A stretch of DNA of 64,000 bases from Enterobacillus tribolii (GTDB lineage: Bacteria > Pseudomonadota > Gammaproteobacteria > Enterobacterales > Enterobacteriaceae): the NCBI RefSeq assembly GCF_003363015.1, contig NZ_QRAP01000001.1:543162-607161 (forward strand), written 5' to 3'. Shown piece by piece: positions 1 to 8,616 of the stretch. The notes below the pieces were generated by a model. That model saw nothing but the letters and a program-made list of their open reading frames with translations. It had not been told where the DNA came from and made no database searches. Positions within the stretch are counted from its first letter, which is position 1; every line of letters starts with the position of its first letter. A program made the translations under genes and the position numbers.

Positions 1-576
1 CCGGGTCAGTTCATGCATCAGGCGCAGGGTTTTTTGCTGATGATAGAGATCCAGCGCCGACGTGGGTTCATCCAGAAACAGCCAGCGCGGGCCAGGCTCC
101 GGCTGCCATAGCTGCGCCAGCGCCCGGGTAAGCTGGACGCGCTGTTGTTCACCGCCGGAGAGCGTGCGGTAATCCCGCTCCGCCAGCGGCGTACAGCCGG
201 TTTGCGCCATAACCCGCTCGACCGCGTTAGCTTGCGCGCCCGGCCCGTGCGGCGAGCGTCCCATCGTCACCACCTCACGCACGCTGAACGGAAAGGCGAG
301 CGTGCTGTGCTGGCGCATCACCGCCCGCACTTTGGCAAGCCGGGCCGGCGCCCAATCCGCCAACGGTTTACCAAGTAAGCGGCATTCGCCGCTGTCCGGC
401 GTTTGGTAGCCGGTCAGCAAGCGCATCAGGGTAGATTTTCCCGCGCCGTTGGGGCCGATAATCGCCACCAGTTCTCCGCTGCGTAACGTCAGCGACACCT
501 GTTTGATTAATGGGCGACCGCCAGGCGAATAGACGATGTCGTTGGCCTCCAGCACGGGAGCGGAAATATCAGGCAA
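1..576 (-). CDS. hmuV: Hemin ABC transporter ATP-binding protein HmuV (partial, C-terminus beyond window)
   Basis: ATPase that powers import of heme across the inner membrane with the permease HmuU and binding protein HmuT. The 192 visible codons contain Walker [10 protein letters not shown] (residues 41-49), a Q-loop near residue 89, the ABC signature LSGGEQ (139-144) and Walker B WLFLDE (165-170). The protein continues past base 1. The start is a TTG that overlaps the end of hmuU by 8 bases (ATPase and permease are in different frames). It is supported by AGGAG seven bases upstream and by the family-like N-terminus [13 protein letters not shown]. It is the last visible gene of the hemP-hmuRSTUV operon and so presumably iron-controlled through the Fur box before hemP. 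Confidence 0.93.
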   Translation of the reverse strand, partial: MPDISAPVLEANDIVYSPGGRPLIKQVSLTLRSGELVAIIGPNGAGKSTLMRLLTGYQTPDSGECRLLGKPLADWAPARLAKVRAVMRQHSTLAFPFSVREVVTMGRSPHGPGAQANAVERVMAQTGCTPLAERDYRTLSGGEQQRVQLTRALAQLWQPEPGPRWLFLDEPTSALDLYHQQKTLRLMHELTR

Positions 577-1573
577 GGGACGTCTCCTTTTGGCGCAGAA
601 TCAGCCACAAAAAGTAAGGGCCGCCGATCAGGCTGGTCAGCAGGCCGACCGGCATTTCCGCCGGAGCAACCAGCGTGCGGGCCAGAGTATCCGCCATCAG
701 CAGCAGACAGGCGCCGCCCAGCGCGGCGCCGGGAAGCAGCCAGCGGTGATCGGCGCCCAGTCGCAGGCGCATCAGGTGCGGTATTACCAGCCCGATAAAG
801 CCGATCACTCCGCTGACGGCAACGGAAGCCCCCACCAATACCGCACTGAGCAAAAGCAGGCGCAGCTTGGTTTGCGGGACGTTGACGCCGAGATAATGCG
901 CTTCTTCATCGCCAAGCTGGAGCAGGTTCAGGCGCCGCGCCATGCTCAGTGCGACGGCGGCGGCCGGCAGGATCAACGAAGCGGCGGCCAGCAGCGGCCC
1001 CCATTGCGCCGATCCCAGGCTGCCCATGCTCCAGAGCGTAAACTGGCGCAATTGTTGATCGCTGCTGATGTAGCTTAAGACGCCGACTGCGGCAAAACAC
1101 AGCGCGTTGATGGCGATCCCCGCCAGCAACAGCCGGGCCAACGCGCCGTGACCGCGCTGGCTCAGGTTGTAGATGATAAGCGAGATAACCAGGCTGCCGG
1201 CGAAAGCTGCCAGCATGTGGCTGTACAGCGCGAGCGCCGGGGTCAGCGACAACGGCAAAACGATCACCATGGCTACCGACAGCGACGCGCCGCTGCTGAT
1301 CCCCAGCAATGTGGGGTCAGCCAGCGGATTACGGAACAACCCCTGCATCACCGTGCCGGAAACGGCCAGCGCCAGGCCGACCAACGCGGCCAGCAGCACC
1401 CGCGGCAGGCGGATGTCCAGCCAGATCCGCCACTGCATATCGCTCAGCGGCGCCTGCCACAGCGTACGAAACGACAGCGTCAGCGCGCCCAGATTGGCCG
1501 ACGCCAGCATTAACGCCAGCGTCAGTACGCCGAGCAGGGGCAGGATGATGCGGGGAGAAACCCGGTCAATCAT
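569..1573 (-). CDS. hmuU: Hemin ABC transporter permease HmuU
   Basis: Inner-membrane permease of the FecCD/BtuC family, the channel for heme entry into the cytoplasm. At 334 residues it has the usual length, with about ten hydrophobic spans. An early span runs through [16 protein letters not shown], and family-typical [15 protein letters not shown] lies near residues 75-90. [15 protein letters not shown], the coupling-helix region that contacts the ATPase in BtuC-type permeases, follows near 255-270. Its start overlaps the hmuT stop by four bases (ATGA), and its end overlaps hmuV, so translation of T, U and V is probably coupled. Confidence 0.95.
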   Translation of the reverse strand: MIDRVSPRIILPLLGVLTLALMLASANLGALTLSFRTLWQAPLSDMQWRIWLDIRLPRVLLAALVGLALAVSGTVMQGLFRNPLADPTLLGISSGASLSVAMVIVLPLSLTPALALYSHMLAAFAGSLVISLIIYNLSQRGHGALARLLLAGIAINALCFAAVGVLSYISSDQQLRQFTLWSMGSLGSAQWGPLLAAASLILPAAAVALSMARRLNLLQLGDEEAHYLGVNVPQTKLRLLLLSAVLVGASVAVSGVIGFIGLVIPHLMRLRLGADHRWLLPGAALGGACLLLMADTLARTLVAPAEMPVGLLTSLIGGPYFLWLILRQKETSLA

Positions 1574-2400
1574 AGTGCGGCCTTCTCCGCCGCCTGGCGC
1601 AGCTTCGCCAGGGCATCCGGGGTGTTCAGGGTAAAGCCCAGCAACGCCATATCATCCAGCGCCAGCACGGCCTTATTTTTCGCCGCCGGCGTCATGGACA
1701 TGCCTGGTAACCGCCAGATATTTTCCAGCCCGCCCAGCGTTTTTACGCCGTCCAGGGTGATCAGAATTAAATCCGGTGCGCTGGCGATGACGCCTTCCTG
1801 AGAAAGCGGACGATAGCGGCTGAATCCCTGCATGGCATTGGTCGCGCCAGCCGCGCGGATAACGGCGTCGGCGGCGGTATCCTGCCCGGCGGCCATCGGC
1901 GTCATACCGCCGTGGCTCAGGATGAACAACACTTTTACCGGCAGGGAGCGCCGGGGAACGGCGTCAATCTGGCGGCGATAATCCGTCGTCAGCGCGTTGC
2001 CCTGTGATTCTTGCCCCAGCGCGGCGGCAACCTGGCTGATTTTCCGTGGTACGGCGTCCAGCGTTGTCTCTCCGGTCACGTTAACCACCCGCACGCCGGC
2101 ATTAGCGACCTGTTCCAGCACCAGCGATGGCTGGGCGAGATCGCTGACCAGCACCAGAGTCGGCTTCAGGGAGAGGATACCCTCCGCGTTGAGCTGGCGC
2201 ATATAGCCGACATCGGGCAGCTTTTGTACGCCGGCGGGATGGGTGCTGGTGGTGTCGCGGGCGACCAGTTCCTTGCCTGCGCCGAGCGCCCAGGCGATTT
2301 CAGTTACGTCGCCGCCGATGGTGATGATGCGTTCGGCGGCTGATGCGCCCTGGTTGAACAACAACAGGGCGGTATACAGGATGGGGAGCAACGGTTTCAT
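1570..2400 (-). CDS. hmuT: Periplasmic hemin-binding protein HmuT
   Basis: Class III periplasmic binding protein that carries heme from the outer-membrane receptor HmuR to the HmuUV transporter. The 276-residue product begins with a signal peptide (hydrophobic [12 protein letters not shown], likely cleaved after QGASA). It follows with the fold's opening strand [21 protein letters not shown]. The long linking helix typical of this class would lie near residues 130-150. It overlaps hmuS by four bases on one side and hmuU by four on the other. The assignment rests on family features and operon position together. Confidence 0.94.
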   Translation of the reverse strand: MKPLLPILYTALLLFNQGASAAERIITIGGDVTEIAWALGAGKELVARDTTSTHPAGVQKLPDVGYMRQLNAEGILSLKPTLVLVSDLAQPSLVLEQVANAGVRVVNVTGETTLDAVPRKISQVAAALGQESQGNALTTDYRRQIDAVPRRSLPVKVLFILSHGGMTPMAAGQDTAADAVIRAAGATNAMQGFSRYRPLSQEGVIASAPDLILITLDGVKTLGGLENIWRLPGMSMTPAAKNKAVLALDDMALLGFTLNTPDALAKLRQAAEKAAL

Positions 2401-3434
2401 GCGGCGGCCTCATTCAGACGGGGCAAGTTTTCCACCTGACGGCGCCAGTCGGTTTGCTCCGGCTCACCCTCGGTACGTTGGCCGTACAGCTGGGCGATTT
2501 GCGTACCATCCGCGGCAAACAGTTCCAGGCTGGTGACAAAACCGTCGCTGGTGGGTTTACGGGTAATCCAGCTTTCCGCGATTTGATCTTCCCTCAAATG
2601 CAGGGTAAAGCGGGGGTTAAAGATGTTGATCCAGTCAGCGTGCGGCGCGATGCGGGCGATCTGCCCGGTAAAGATCTGTACGCATCCGCGGTTGCCGACG
2701 AACACCATGATTTCGTTTTGCTCTTCGCGCGCAGTTTGCAGCAGCAGATTCAGCGCATCGTTACTGACCTGCCAGGCCAGGTCTTCGCCTACGGCGCGGA
2801 ACGCCTGCTGACGGCTGACGTCATGCTGCCTGAGCAGTTGGAAAAATTGGTGAACGTCGGTCATGGCGCGCCATTGAGTGTCGATTGCCGCGCTGTCATA
2901 GCCGGAGCTGCCGTTTTTTGCCGGTGCCGCGCTGAGCGCCAGCGGCGGGTTATCGGCGCTGAGGTACGCGTCGATCAGCGCCTGCCAGGCGGCCATGTCG
3001 GTTTGGTCGGTGGCATAAGTTTTATGCACTGCGTCGCCGTGCGGGTCGAAGAACTGAATGCTGTGACGCACGCCGTGGCGACCATTTTCGGTAAGGGTAA
3101 AGGCGCTGCTCCACTGGTTCAGGAACATCCGCAGATCCAGCTCGCGCGGATTGAGGATCAGCCCGGCGTGTCCGCCCAAATGCTGATTCTGGTACCGGCC
3201 CAGATGTTCATGAACGGCATATTCGTTACGGGTAATGGCCTTGACCTCGCCAACGGCTTCCAGCGCGCCCAGCAGGGCGCGGGTGTCGTTATTCAGCCGG
3301 CGGGCGTCATGACCAACCCGGGCGTGCGTCAGTTCCGCTTCGCTGACGCCCAGCAGAGCGGCCAGATCGCGGGCGTAAAGTGCAGGGTTTTGAGTTTTGG
3401 CGTCGAGATATTGTTCGTACAGTGCAGGTGACAT
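2397..3434 (-). CDS. hmuS: Hemin transport/degradation protein HmuS
   Basis: Cytoplasmic heme-handling protein of the HemS/ChuS/HmuS family. Relatives bind imported heme and pass it on or break it open to release iron. At 345 residues the length fits, as does the duplicated architecture: two similar halves, each with an RNxxAVHEHLGxY or [11 protein letters not shown] type stretch. The segment [21 protein letters not shown] and its second-half counterpart [15 protein letters not shown] are characteristic. It sits between the receptor hmuR (129-base gap) and hmuT (four-base overlap). I did not assign the axial histidine. Confidence 0.93.
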   Translation of the reverse strand: MSPALYEQYLDAKTQNPALYARDLAALLGVSEAELTHARVGHDARRLNNDTRALLGALEAVGEVKAITRNEYAVHEHLGRYQNQHLGGHAGLILNPRELDLRMFLNQWSSAFTLTENGRHGVRHSIQFFDPHGDAVHKTYATDQTDMAAWQALIDAYLSADNPPLALSAAPAKNGSSGYDSAAIDTQWRAMTDVHQFFQLLRQHDVSRQQAFRAVGEDLAWQVSNDALNLLLQTAREEQNEIMVFVGNRGCVQIFTGQIARIAPHADWINIFNPRFTLHLREDQIAESWITRKPTSDGFVTSLELFAADGTQIAQLYGQRTEGEPEQTDWRRQVENLPRLNEAAA

Positions 3435-3563
3435 GTATTTATCCTATGCGATTTTTAACGTTTGTTTTTTTCAGGCCGGACTGACTTCCCGGATAACAAC
3501 TTTTAAATGGCATTCTTTTTAAGAATGACCGACGCGCCCCAACTGCGGCGGGGAGCGGCATGG

Positions 3564-5657
3564 TTACCACTGATAACTCACCAGTAACCTGGCGTTGCGG
3601 CCATCCTGAATAACGCCTTGCGAAGAGTAGTATTCTTTGTCGAACGCGTTGCCGAGCACCACGGTGGTGGTAACGCCGCGCAGGCTTTCCTGGCCTTTAT
3701 AGCTGACGTAAAAATCGTTCACGGTGTAGCCGGCCTGCGGCGTGATGCCGCTGCTGACACGGGTGTTGCGCTCAGCCATGGTCGCGACCCAGCCGATGGA
3801 GAAGCCGCTGTGGCTGACGGGAATATCCAGCTGGCTGGTTACCGTGTCCGGACTGGTGGTGCCGAGCCAGTCGCCGCTGCGTTCGTCTTTGGCGCGGGTA
3901 CGGTTGTAGGCCAGGTTCCAGTTAAATCCGTCGGTCTGGTAGCTCATCACTGCGTCCCAGCCCCAGATTTTGGCGCGGGGAATGTTAACGGACGTGGTGC
4001 TGCAATCGATGCAGTACGGCCCGCCGGGGCCGAAGCCCATCTGCATGGTGACGCTGGTGCTGATGTAGTCCTTGGCCCTGGTGCTGAAGTAGCTGGATTT
4101 GAACTGCAATGAGTCGTTATGCAGCATTACATCGTCAAAGCGCAGACCAAAACCGTATTCCTGCGTTTCGTTGGTTTCCGGTTTCAGGTCCGGGTTGGGC
4201 TTCCAGTAGTTCGCCATGCCGGGGCCCATCTGGAAATGCAGGGAATCGTTATACATTTCCCCCATGGTCGGCGCGCGGAACGCCTGGGCATAGGAACCGA
4301 ACAGCATCAGCCAGTCGGTGGGCGAAATGCTGAGGGAAGCGCGGGACGACCACTTGTCGGCGTTGACGTCATCGTCGCCTTCGCTGCTGCCGCGGTAGTT
4401 ATCGTAACGTGTGCCCGCCACGATGCTGACGGGCAAGTCGCGCAGGGTGATTTCATCCTGTAGCCAGCCGGAGGCGAAGTCGATATCCGCCTGCGGGAAG
4501 CCGGTGGTGACGCCGCCGGGTTTCTGCTCCTGGCGGTAAACTTCGGAGCCGTAGGTCAGCAGGTGTGAAGCGAAGGTATCGGCGAACAGGCGGGTACGGT
4601 TTTCCAGTTTGGCGCCTTTGGTGTCCTGCTTGCGTTTTTCGTAGCCGGAGCCATCCGGGCTGGCGTTGATTTCCGTTTCGGAATAGTAAAGCGCCGCGCT
4701 CAGATCCAGCCACTCCTGATCAGCCGGTTTGAGGTGATAATTCCCCTGGGCGTCACGCTGAATGGTGGAGCGGTTGGTCATTACGTTGGTGGAGGACGCA
4801 TCCGGGAGCTGCGGGTTTTTCGGTTCGCGCGCGCTGTTGTTGTAGTAGCGCAGGTTGCCGCTCAGCGACTGATTTTCATCAATGCTCCAGGTTCCTTTAG
4901 CCAGGACGTTGCTGATGGTTTCGTCATTAGGCGCGTCAAAACCGTTGCTCTGCCGCAGGTTGCCGCGGTCGCGGGTGCCGAAGGAGAGCAGGCCGTCGAG
5001 ATTGTCGGTTTTCGCGTAGGCGCTGGCGCCCAGTCCCAGGCTGTGGTCCATCGTGGCGGCGTTGGCGAACACGCGGTAGCCGGTGGTTTGCCCCGGCATC
5101 AACAGATCGGCCGCGTCAACGGTCTGGTAGGCGATAACCCCACCCAGCGCGCCGCTGCCGTAGAGCAACGCCGACGGGCCGCGCACGACTTCGACGCGCC
5201 TGATGAGCGCCGGATCGAGGAAAGTTCCGTTCAGGTGGCCGGTGTCCGTACCCTGACGAATGCCGTCCACCATCACTAATACGCCGCGACGGTCATAACC
5301 GCGCATCAGGATATCCTGGCCGTTGGTGCGCGAACTGCCGCTGACGGTAATGCCGGGAATATAGCGCAGCATGTCCGGCGCAGAGGACGCCGTCATGGTG
5401 TTGGGGCCATCGTTTTCCAGCACGGTTACCATCATGGGCGCTTCGAAACTATCACGCTGGTTGCCGGTGGCGGTAACGGTCATTGTATCGCGTACGGAAG
5501 TGGCGTTGCGTTTCCAGGCGATCTCCTGTGCGCCGGATGAGGCGGCGGGAATGTCTGTGGTGTCTGATGATTGTGCCTGTGCGATAGCAGGCAGGGCGCA
5601 GGCAATGGCCAGACTCAGGCCGGAACGGCCGAAGCGGACGGGTAAAGCGAAAAGCAT
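3564..5657 (-). CDS. hmuR: TonB-dependent hemin receptor HmuR
   Basis: Outer-membrane beta-barrel receptor that takes up heme using TonB energy. The 697-residue precursor has a signal peptide ending near AIAQAQ (residue 28) and a TonB-box-like segment DTMTVTATGN around residue 60. A plug domain follows, with LRYIPGITVSGSS and GALGGVIAYQT. Two motifs of heme receptors are present: FRAP near residue 459 and an NPDL version of the NPNL box near residue 487. The protein ends in an aromatic residue (YQW), as barrel proteins do. GGGAG precedes the ATG. A short hairpin lies in the 129-base gap to hmuS and may lower downstream expression. Confidence 0.95.
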   Translation of the reverse strand: MLFALPVRFGRSGLSLAIACALPAIAQAQSSDTTDIPAASSGAQEIAWKRNATSVRDTMTVTATGNQRDSFEAPMMVTVLENDGPNTMTASSAPDMLRYIPGITVSGSSRTNGQDILMRGYDRRGVLVMVDGIRQGTDTGHLNGTFLDPALIRRVEVVRGPSALLYGSGALGGVIAYQTVDAADLLMPGQTTGYRVFANAATMDHSLGLGASAYAKTDNLDGLLSFGTRDRGNLRQSNGFDAPNDETISNVLAKGTWSIDENQSLSGNLRYYNNSAREPKNPQLPDASSTNVMTNRSTIQRDAQGNYHLKPADQEWLDLSAALYYSETEINASPDGSGYEKRKQDTKGAKLENRTRLFADTFASHLLTYGSEVYRQEQKPGGVTTGFPQADIDFASGWLQDEITLRDLPVSIVAGTRYDNYRGSSEGDDDVNADKWSSRASLSISPTDWLMLFGSYAQAFRAPTMGEMYNDSLHFQMGPGMANYWKPNPDLKPETNETQEYGFGLRFDDVMLHNDSLQFKSSYFSTRAKDYISTSVTMQMGFGPGGPYCIDCSTTSVNIPRAKIWGWDAVMSYQTDGFNWNLAYNRTRAKDERSGDWLGTTSPDTVTSQLDIPVSHSGFSIGWVATMAERNTRVSSGITPQAGYTVNDFYVSYKGQESLRGVTTTVVLGNAFDKEYYSSQGVIQDGRNARLLVSYQW

Positions 5658-5772
5658 GAGGCAACTCTCCCTATGTCTAACTTTATCGGGGGCTGGCTGC
5701 CTCGTCTCAGGACTGGGTGGCTGGCTGGTTTTGTTGGAATTATGTCAGGACGGGCCTGATGTGTGACGAACG

Positions 5773-5967
5773 CTATTTGGTCAGGATGAGTTTGCCGGAT
5801 TTGGTCTGGCGTAACTGATACAACTGACCCTGGTGATGAATGATCATTTTCCCGCTGCTGCCGAGTAAACGACGGCTGTCGATTTGCATGACGCCGGCAT
5901 CATTAGCTTCCTTTGAAACCGGGGCGGGCGATGATCGATCTGATGGCCCGGCGCTGTTATTTTCCAT
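5773..5967 (-). CDS. hemP: Hemin uptake protein HemP
   Basis: Small basic protein (64 residues) of the HemP/HmuP family, which starts many enterobacterial heme-uptake operons. In some alpha- and beta-proteobacteria a homologue activates the receptor gene. The conserved core is MQIDSRRLLGSSGKMIIHHQ followed by GQLYQLRQTKSGKLILTK, and it ends right at the C-terminus. The variable N-terminal 25 residues could be shorter if translation starts at the internal Met near residue 27; no strong ribosome site decides this. It lies 115 bases before hmuR and just downstream of the Fur box. Confidence 0.88.
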   Translation of the reverse strand: MENNSAGPSDRSSPAPVSKEANDAGVMQIDSRRLLGSSGKMIIHHQGQLYQLRQTKSGKLILTK

Positions 5968-6000
5968 CGGTAATTCTCGTGCGAATGGTAATTGTTATTG

Positions 6001-6019
6001 AATTGATAATCATTATCAT
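6001..6019. promoter_or_regulatory. Fur box controlling hemP-hmuRSTUV
   Basis: The stretch AATTGATAATCATTATCAT closely follows the 19-base Fur consensus (GATAATGATAATCATTATC); the palindromic core GATAATCATTATC is intact. It lies 34 bases upstream of the hemP start, where Fur-Fe(II) would block RNA polymerase. Iron-repressed expression of the operon is inferred from this. Confidence 0.85.
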
Positions 6020-6131
6020 AAAACAATTCACAGGCAGCAAGCGAAATTTAGCCGGACGCGATCACATTACGCGGATGAATCCGCCGTGGTGGCGGGGAAA
6101 GCAACAAGAAGGATAGGGTCGCGATAAGGGA

Positions 6132-6160
6132 AATAACCGGAGGTTTCTCCTCCGGTTATT
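6132..6160 (-). terminator. Terminator of aroH
   Basis: A perfect 12-base inverted repeat (AATAACCGGAGG / CCTCCGGTTATT) with a five-base loop lies just after the aroH stop. On the minus strand it is followed by a modestly T-rich stretch. Confidence 0.8.
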
Positions 6161-6165
6161 CTGCA

Positions 6166-7212
6166 TCAGAAGCGGCTGTCTACCGCATCGGCGAGCATCG
6201 CCAGCATTTTCTCGGTATCGGCCCAGCTCAGGCAGGGGTCGGTGATGGACTGACCATAGGTCAGCGGCTGGCCCGGTATGATCTTCTGCGTTCCTTCGGT
6301 CAGGAAACTTTCCGCCATGATGCCGACAATGGCGTCGGAGCCGGCGCGGATTTGATTGCTGACGTTTTCCGCCACATCGAGCTGGCGGCGGTGCAGCTTC
6401 TGGCAGTTGCCATGGCTGAAATCCACCACGAGGTGGCCGGGCAAATCGAATTCGCGCAGGGCATCACAGGCCGCGGCAATGTCGTCTGCATGATAGTTGG
6501 GCGTTTTACCGCCGCGCATGATGATATGGCCGTAAGGGTTGCCGCTGGTCTGGTACACGGTCATTTGCCCGTGTTTGTCCGGCGAAAGGAAAATATGCCC
6601 GGCGCGTGCGGCCCGGATGGCGTCGATGGCGATACGGGTATTGCCGTCGGTGCCGTTCTTAAAGCCGACCGGGCAGGAGAGCGCCGAGGCCATTTCGCGG
6701 TGTACCTGGCTTTCCGTGGTGCGCGCGCCGATAGCGCCCCAACTGATGAGGTCGGAAATATACTGACCGATCACCATGTCCAGAAACTCAGTGGCGGTCG
6801 GTAATCCGTGTTGGTTCACCCGCAGCAGCAAATCGCGCGCCATGCGGATGCCGTGGTTAACGCGGTAACTGCCGTCAAGATCCGGATCGGAGATAAGCCC
6901 TTTCCAGCCTACGACGGTGCGGGGCTTTTCGAAGTAGGTGCGCATGACGATTTCCAGGCGGTCCTGGTAACGTAAGCGTAGTTCGTTGAGGCGGCCCGCG
7001 TAGTCGAGGGCGGCATCGATATCGTGGATTGAACAGGGGCCGACGATGGCCAGCAGACGACGATCTTCGCCGTGCAGGATTTTTTCAATGCGTTTTCGTG
7101 ACAGTGTCACGTTTTCTGCAACCTCCGGAGCAAGAGGCAGCTGTTTCGCCAGTTCTGCAGGCGTCACAAGGCTGTCGATGCGCGCGGTGCGCAGTTCATC
7201 GGTTTTATGCAT
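6166..7212 (-). CDS. aroH: 3-deoxy-7-phosphoheptulonate synthase, Trp-sensitive type (AroH)
   Basis: Catalyses the first step of the shikimate pathway, condensing phosphoenolpyruvate with erythrose 4-phosphate. The chosen start gives 348 residues, the same as E. coli AroH, and opens with the AroH-like MHKTDELRTARIDSLVTPAEL. An in-frame extension of 27 residues upstream looks unlike the family. Core class I DAHP synthase motifs are present: LLAIVGPCSIHD, KPRTVVGWKGL, GARTTESQ and the metal-site region VVDFSHGNCQK. Assignment to the tryptophan-sensitive isozyme rests on the N-terminus and on the TrpR-type operator upstream. It stands alone between its own terminator and that of ppsR. Confidence 0.93.
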   Translation of the reverse strand: MHKTDELRTARIDSLVTPAELAKQLPLAPEVAENVTLSRKRIEKILHGEDRRLLAIVGPCSIHDIDAALDYAGRLNELRLRYQDRLEIVMRTYFEKPRTVVGWKGLISDPDLDGSYRVNHGIRMARDLLLRVNQHGLPTATEFLDMVIGQYISDLISWGAIGARTTESQVHREMASALSCPVGFKNGTDGNTRIAIDAIRAARAGHIFLSPDKHGQMTVYQTSGNPYGHIIMRGGKTPNYHADDIAAACDALREFDLPGHLVVDFSHGNCQKLHRRQLDVAENVSNQIRAGSDAIVGIMAESFLTEGTQKIIPGQPLTYGQSITDPCLSWADTEKMLAMLADAVDSRF

Positions 7213-7330
7213 AACGTTCTCTGAATTCGTGTCTTCGCTGCGGCAACAATACCGGGAAGTGATGGCGATCACGATAACGGAATTGCAGGGCAATGAATAG
7301 AGGCGATTGGTTATTTTATGTTCGGTTGAT

Positions 7331-7348
7331 GTACTTTTTTACTAGTAC
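7331..7348. promoter_or_regulatory. TrpR operator-like site upstream of aroH
   Basis: GTACTTTTTTACTAGTAC matches the symmetric trp operator GTACTAGTTAACTAGTAC at 15 of 18 positions; the right half-site ACTAGTAC is perfect. It lies about 120 bases upstream of the aroH start and below the ppsR terminator, the expected place for aroH repression by TrpR-tryptophan. Confidence 0.75.
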
Positions 7349-7375
7349 GGGAGTTCATTGCACAAATCATAAGCA

Positions 7376-7416
7376 AAAAGGGGCGCGCACCGCCCGTTTT
7401 TTACACGGGCGGTGCG
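7376..7416 (-). terminator. Rho-independent terminator of ppsR
   Basis: A perfect 12-base stem (CGCACCGCCCGT / ACGGGCGGTGCG, seven-base loop) ends six bases after the ppsR stop. On the minus strand it is followed by a TTTTT run at 7380-7376. Confidence 0.85.
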
Positions 7417-7421
7417 GGAAA

Positions 7422-8243
7422 TCAATACATCCGACGGTTCAGGCCGAGCGCATCCAGAATCTTCGTGGCGATCTCTTCCACGGAATGATTGGTTGTATTC
7501 AGGTAACGAATATTGTTCTTGCGATACAGCGCTTCAACTTCTGCCAGCTCAAGGCGGCATTGGCGGATTGATGCATAGCGGCTGTTTTCCCGGCGGCCTT
7601 CGCGGATGGCTGCCAGGCGATCCGGGTTGATGGTCAGACCGAACAGTTTGCCCTGAAACGCTTTCAGCGCGGGCGGAAGCTGGAGGTTATCCATGTCATC
7701 GGCGGTGAAGGGGTAGTTCGCCGCCCGGATGCCGAACTGCATGGCGAGGTACAGGCTGGTCGGCGTTTTGCCGCAGCGTGAAACGCCCAGCAAAATGACC
7801 TGTGCCTGATCGAGATTGCGCAACGAGATGCCGTCGTCGTGCGCCAGCGTGTAATCAATGGCGGCGATACGGGCATCGTACTTGAGCAGGTTGTGTTCGG
7901 TGAGCCCGTGGGTCAGGTTGGCGACGTGCACCGGCGCCATACCCAGTTCGTCCTGAAGCGGGGCGACCAGCGCGCGGACGATGTCCTGACAGAACCCTTC
8001 GCTGCTGTGGATGATCTCTTTAATACGCGGGGCGACGATGGAATAGAACACCAGCGGGCGCTGGCCGGTGCGCGCATAGATTTCGTTGATTTGCTGGCAT
8101 ACGGCTTCAGCCCGGGTTTCATTTTCCACGAACGGCAGAGTATAGGACGTGACGTCCACCGGGAATTGCGAAAGCACTGCGTGTCCGAGAACTTCCGCCG
8201 TAATGGCGGTTCCGTCTGAAATGTAAAATACGCTTCTTTCCAC
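7422..8243 (-). CDS. ppsR: PEP synthase regulatory protein PpsR (bifunctional kinase/pyrophosphorylase)
   Basis: DUF299-family enzyme that switches phosphoenolpyruvate synthase off by ADP-dependent phosphorylation of a threonine beside its catalytic histidine. It switches it on again by phosphate-dependent dephosphorylation. At 273 residues it is close to E. coli PpsR. The nucleotide-binding P-loop-like segment [15 protein letters not shown] is near residues 151-165, and the N-terminus [21 protein letters not shown] is family-typical. It is divergent from ppsA, its substrate, which supports the assignment. Confidence 0.95.
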   Translation of the reverse strand: MERSVFYISDGTAITAEVLGHAVLSQFPVDVTSYTLPFVENETRAEAVCQQINEIYARTGQRPLVFYSIVAPRIKEIIHSSEGFCQDIVRALVAPLQDELGMAPVHVANLTHGLTEHNLLKYDARIAAIDYTLAHDDGISLRNLDQAQVILLGVSRCGKTPTSLYLAMQFGIRAANYPFTADDMDNLQLPPALKAFQGKLFGLTINPDRLAAIREGRRENSRYASIRQCRLELAEVEALYRKNNIRYLNTTNHSVEEIATKILDALGLNRRMY

Positions 8244-8428
8244 GGTCGGCTCCTGTTAACTGCTGTGAGTGATTACAATAGCAACTTTCGTGTTACATAA
8301 CAGTGTATTCTGCAACGTTTTCCGCAGCTTGCGTTCATTATCACACCGTGTGACAGCGAAATCCGTTTTCATTTTTTTCGCTATGCCTGTTTTGATTTCA
8401 GCAAGATACAGCTTCTATACACACTAAA

Positions 8429-8444
8429 GCTGAAAAATTTCAGC
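8429..8444. promoter_or_regulatory. Cra (FruR)-like palindrome in the ppsR-ppsA intergenic region
   Basis: GCTGAAAAATTTCAGC is a perfect palindrome that matches the Cra core TGAAACGTTTCA at 10 of 12 positions. E. coli ppsA is activated by Cra, and this site lies 170-190 bases before the ppsA start. The departure at the central CG weakens the call. Nothing else coding was seen in the 370-base gap, which must hold both divergent promoters. Confidence 0.5.
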
Positions 8445-8616
8445 TGACAAATAAAAAAATGCGTATTTTTTCAAAAAAAATCGCTCTCTGCGTTTGGTGG
8501 ATCGATTCACCATTCTATGACTTTCGTCACGGTGTGTTAGGCTGAATTTCGCTCTCAGACGAGCAACCGCGCTTTCTTTCGTATCCATTTTAATGAACGT
8601 AAAAAGGATTGTCTCA

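Noticed and set aside
2454-3431. 325-residue plus-strand frame antisense to hmuS
   Set aside because: Fully inside hmuS, whose protein is clearly recognisable; no ribosome site or domain.
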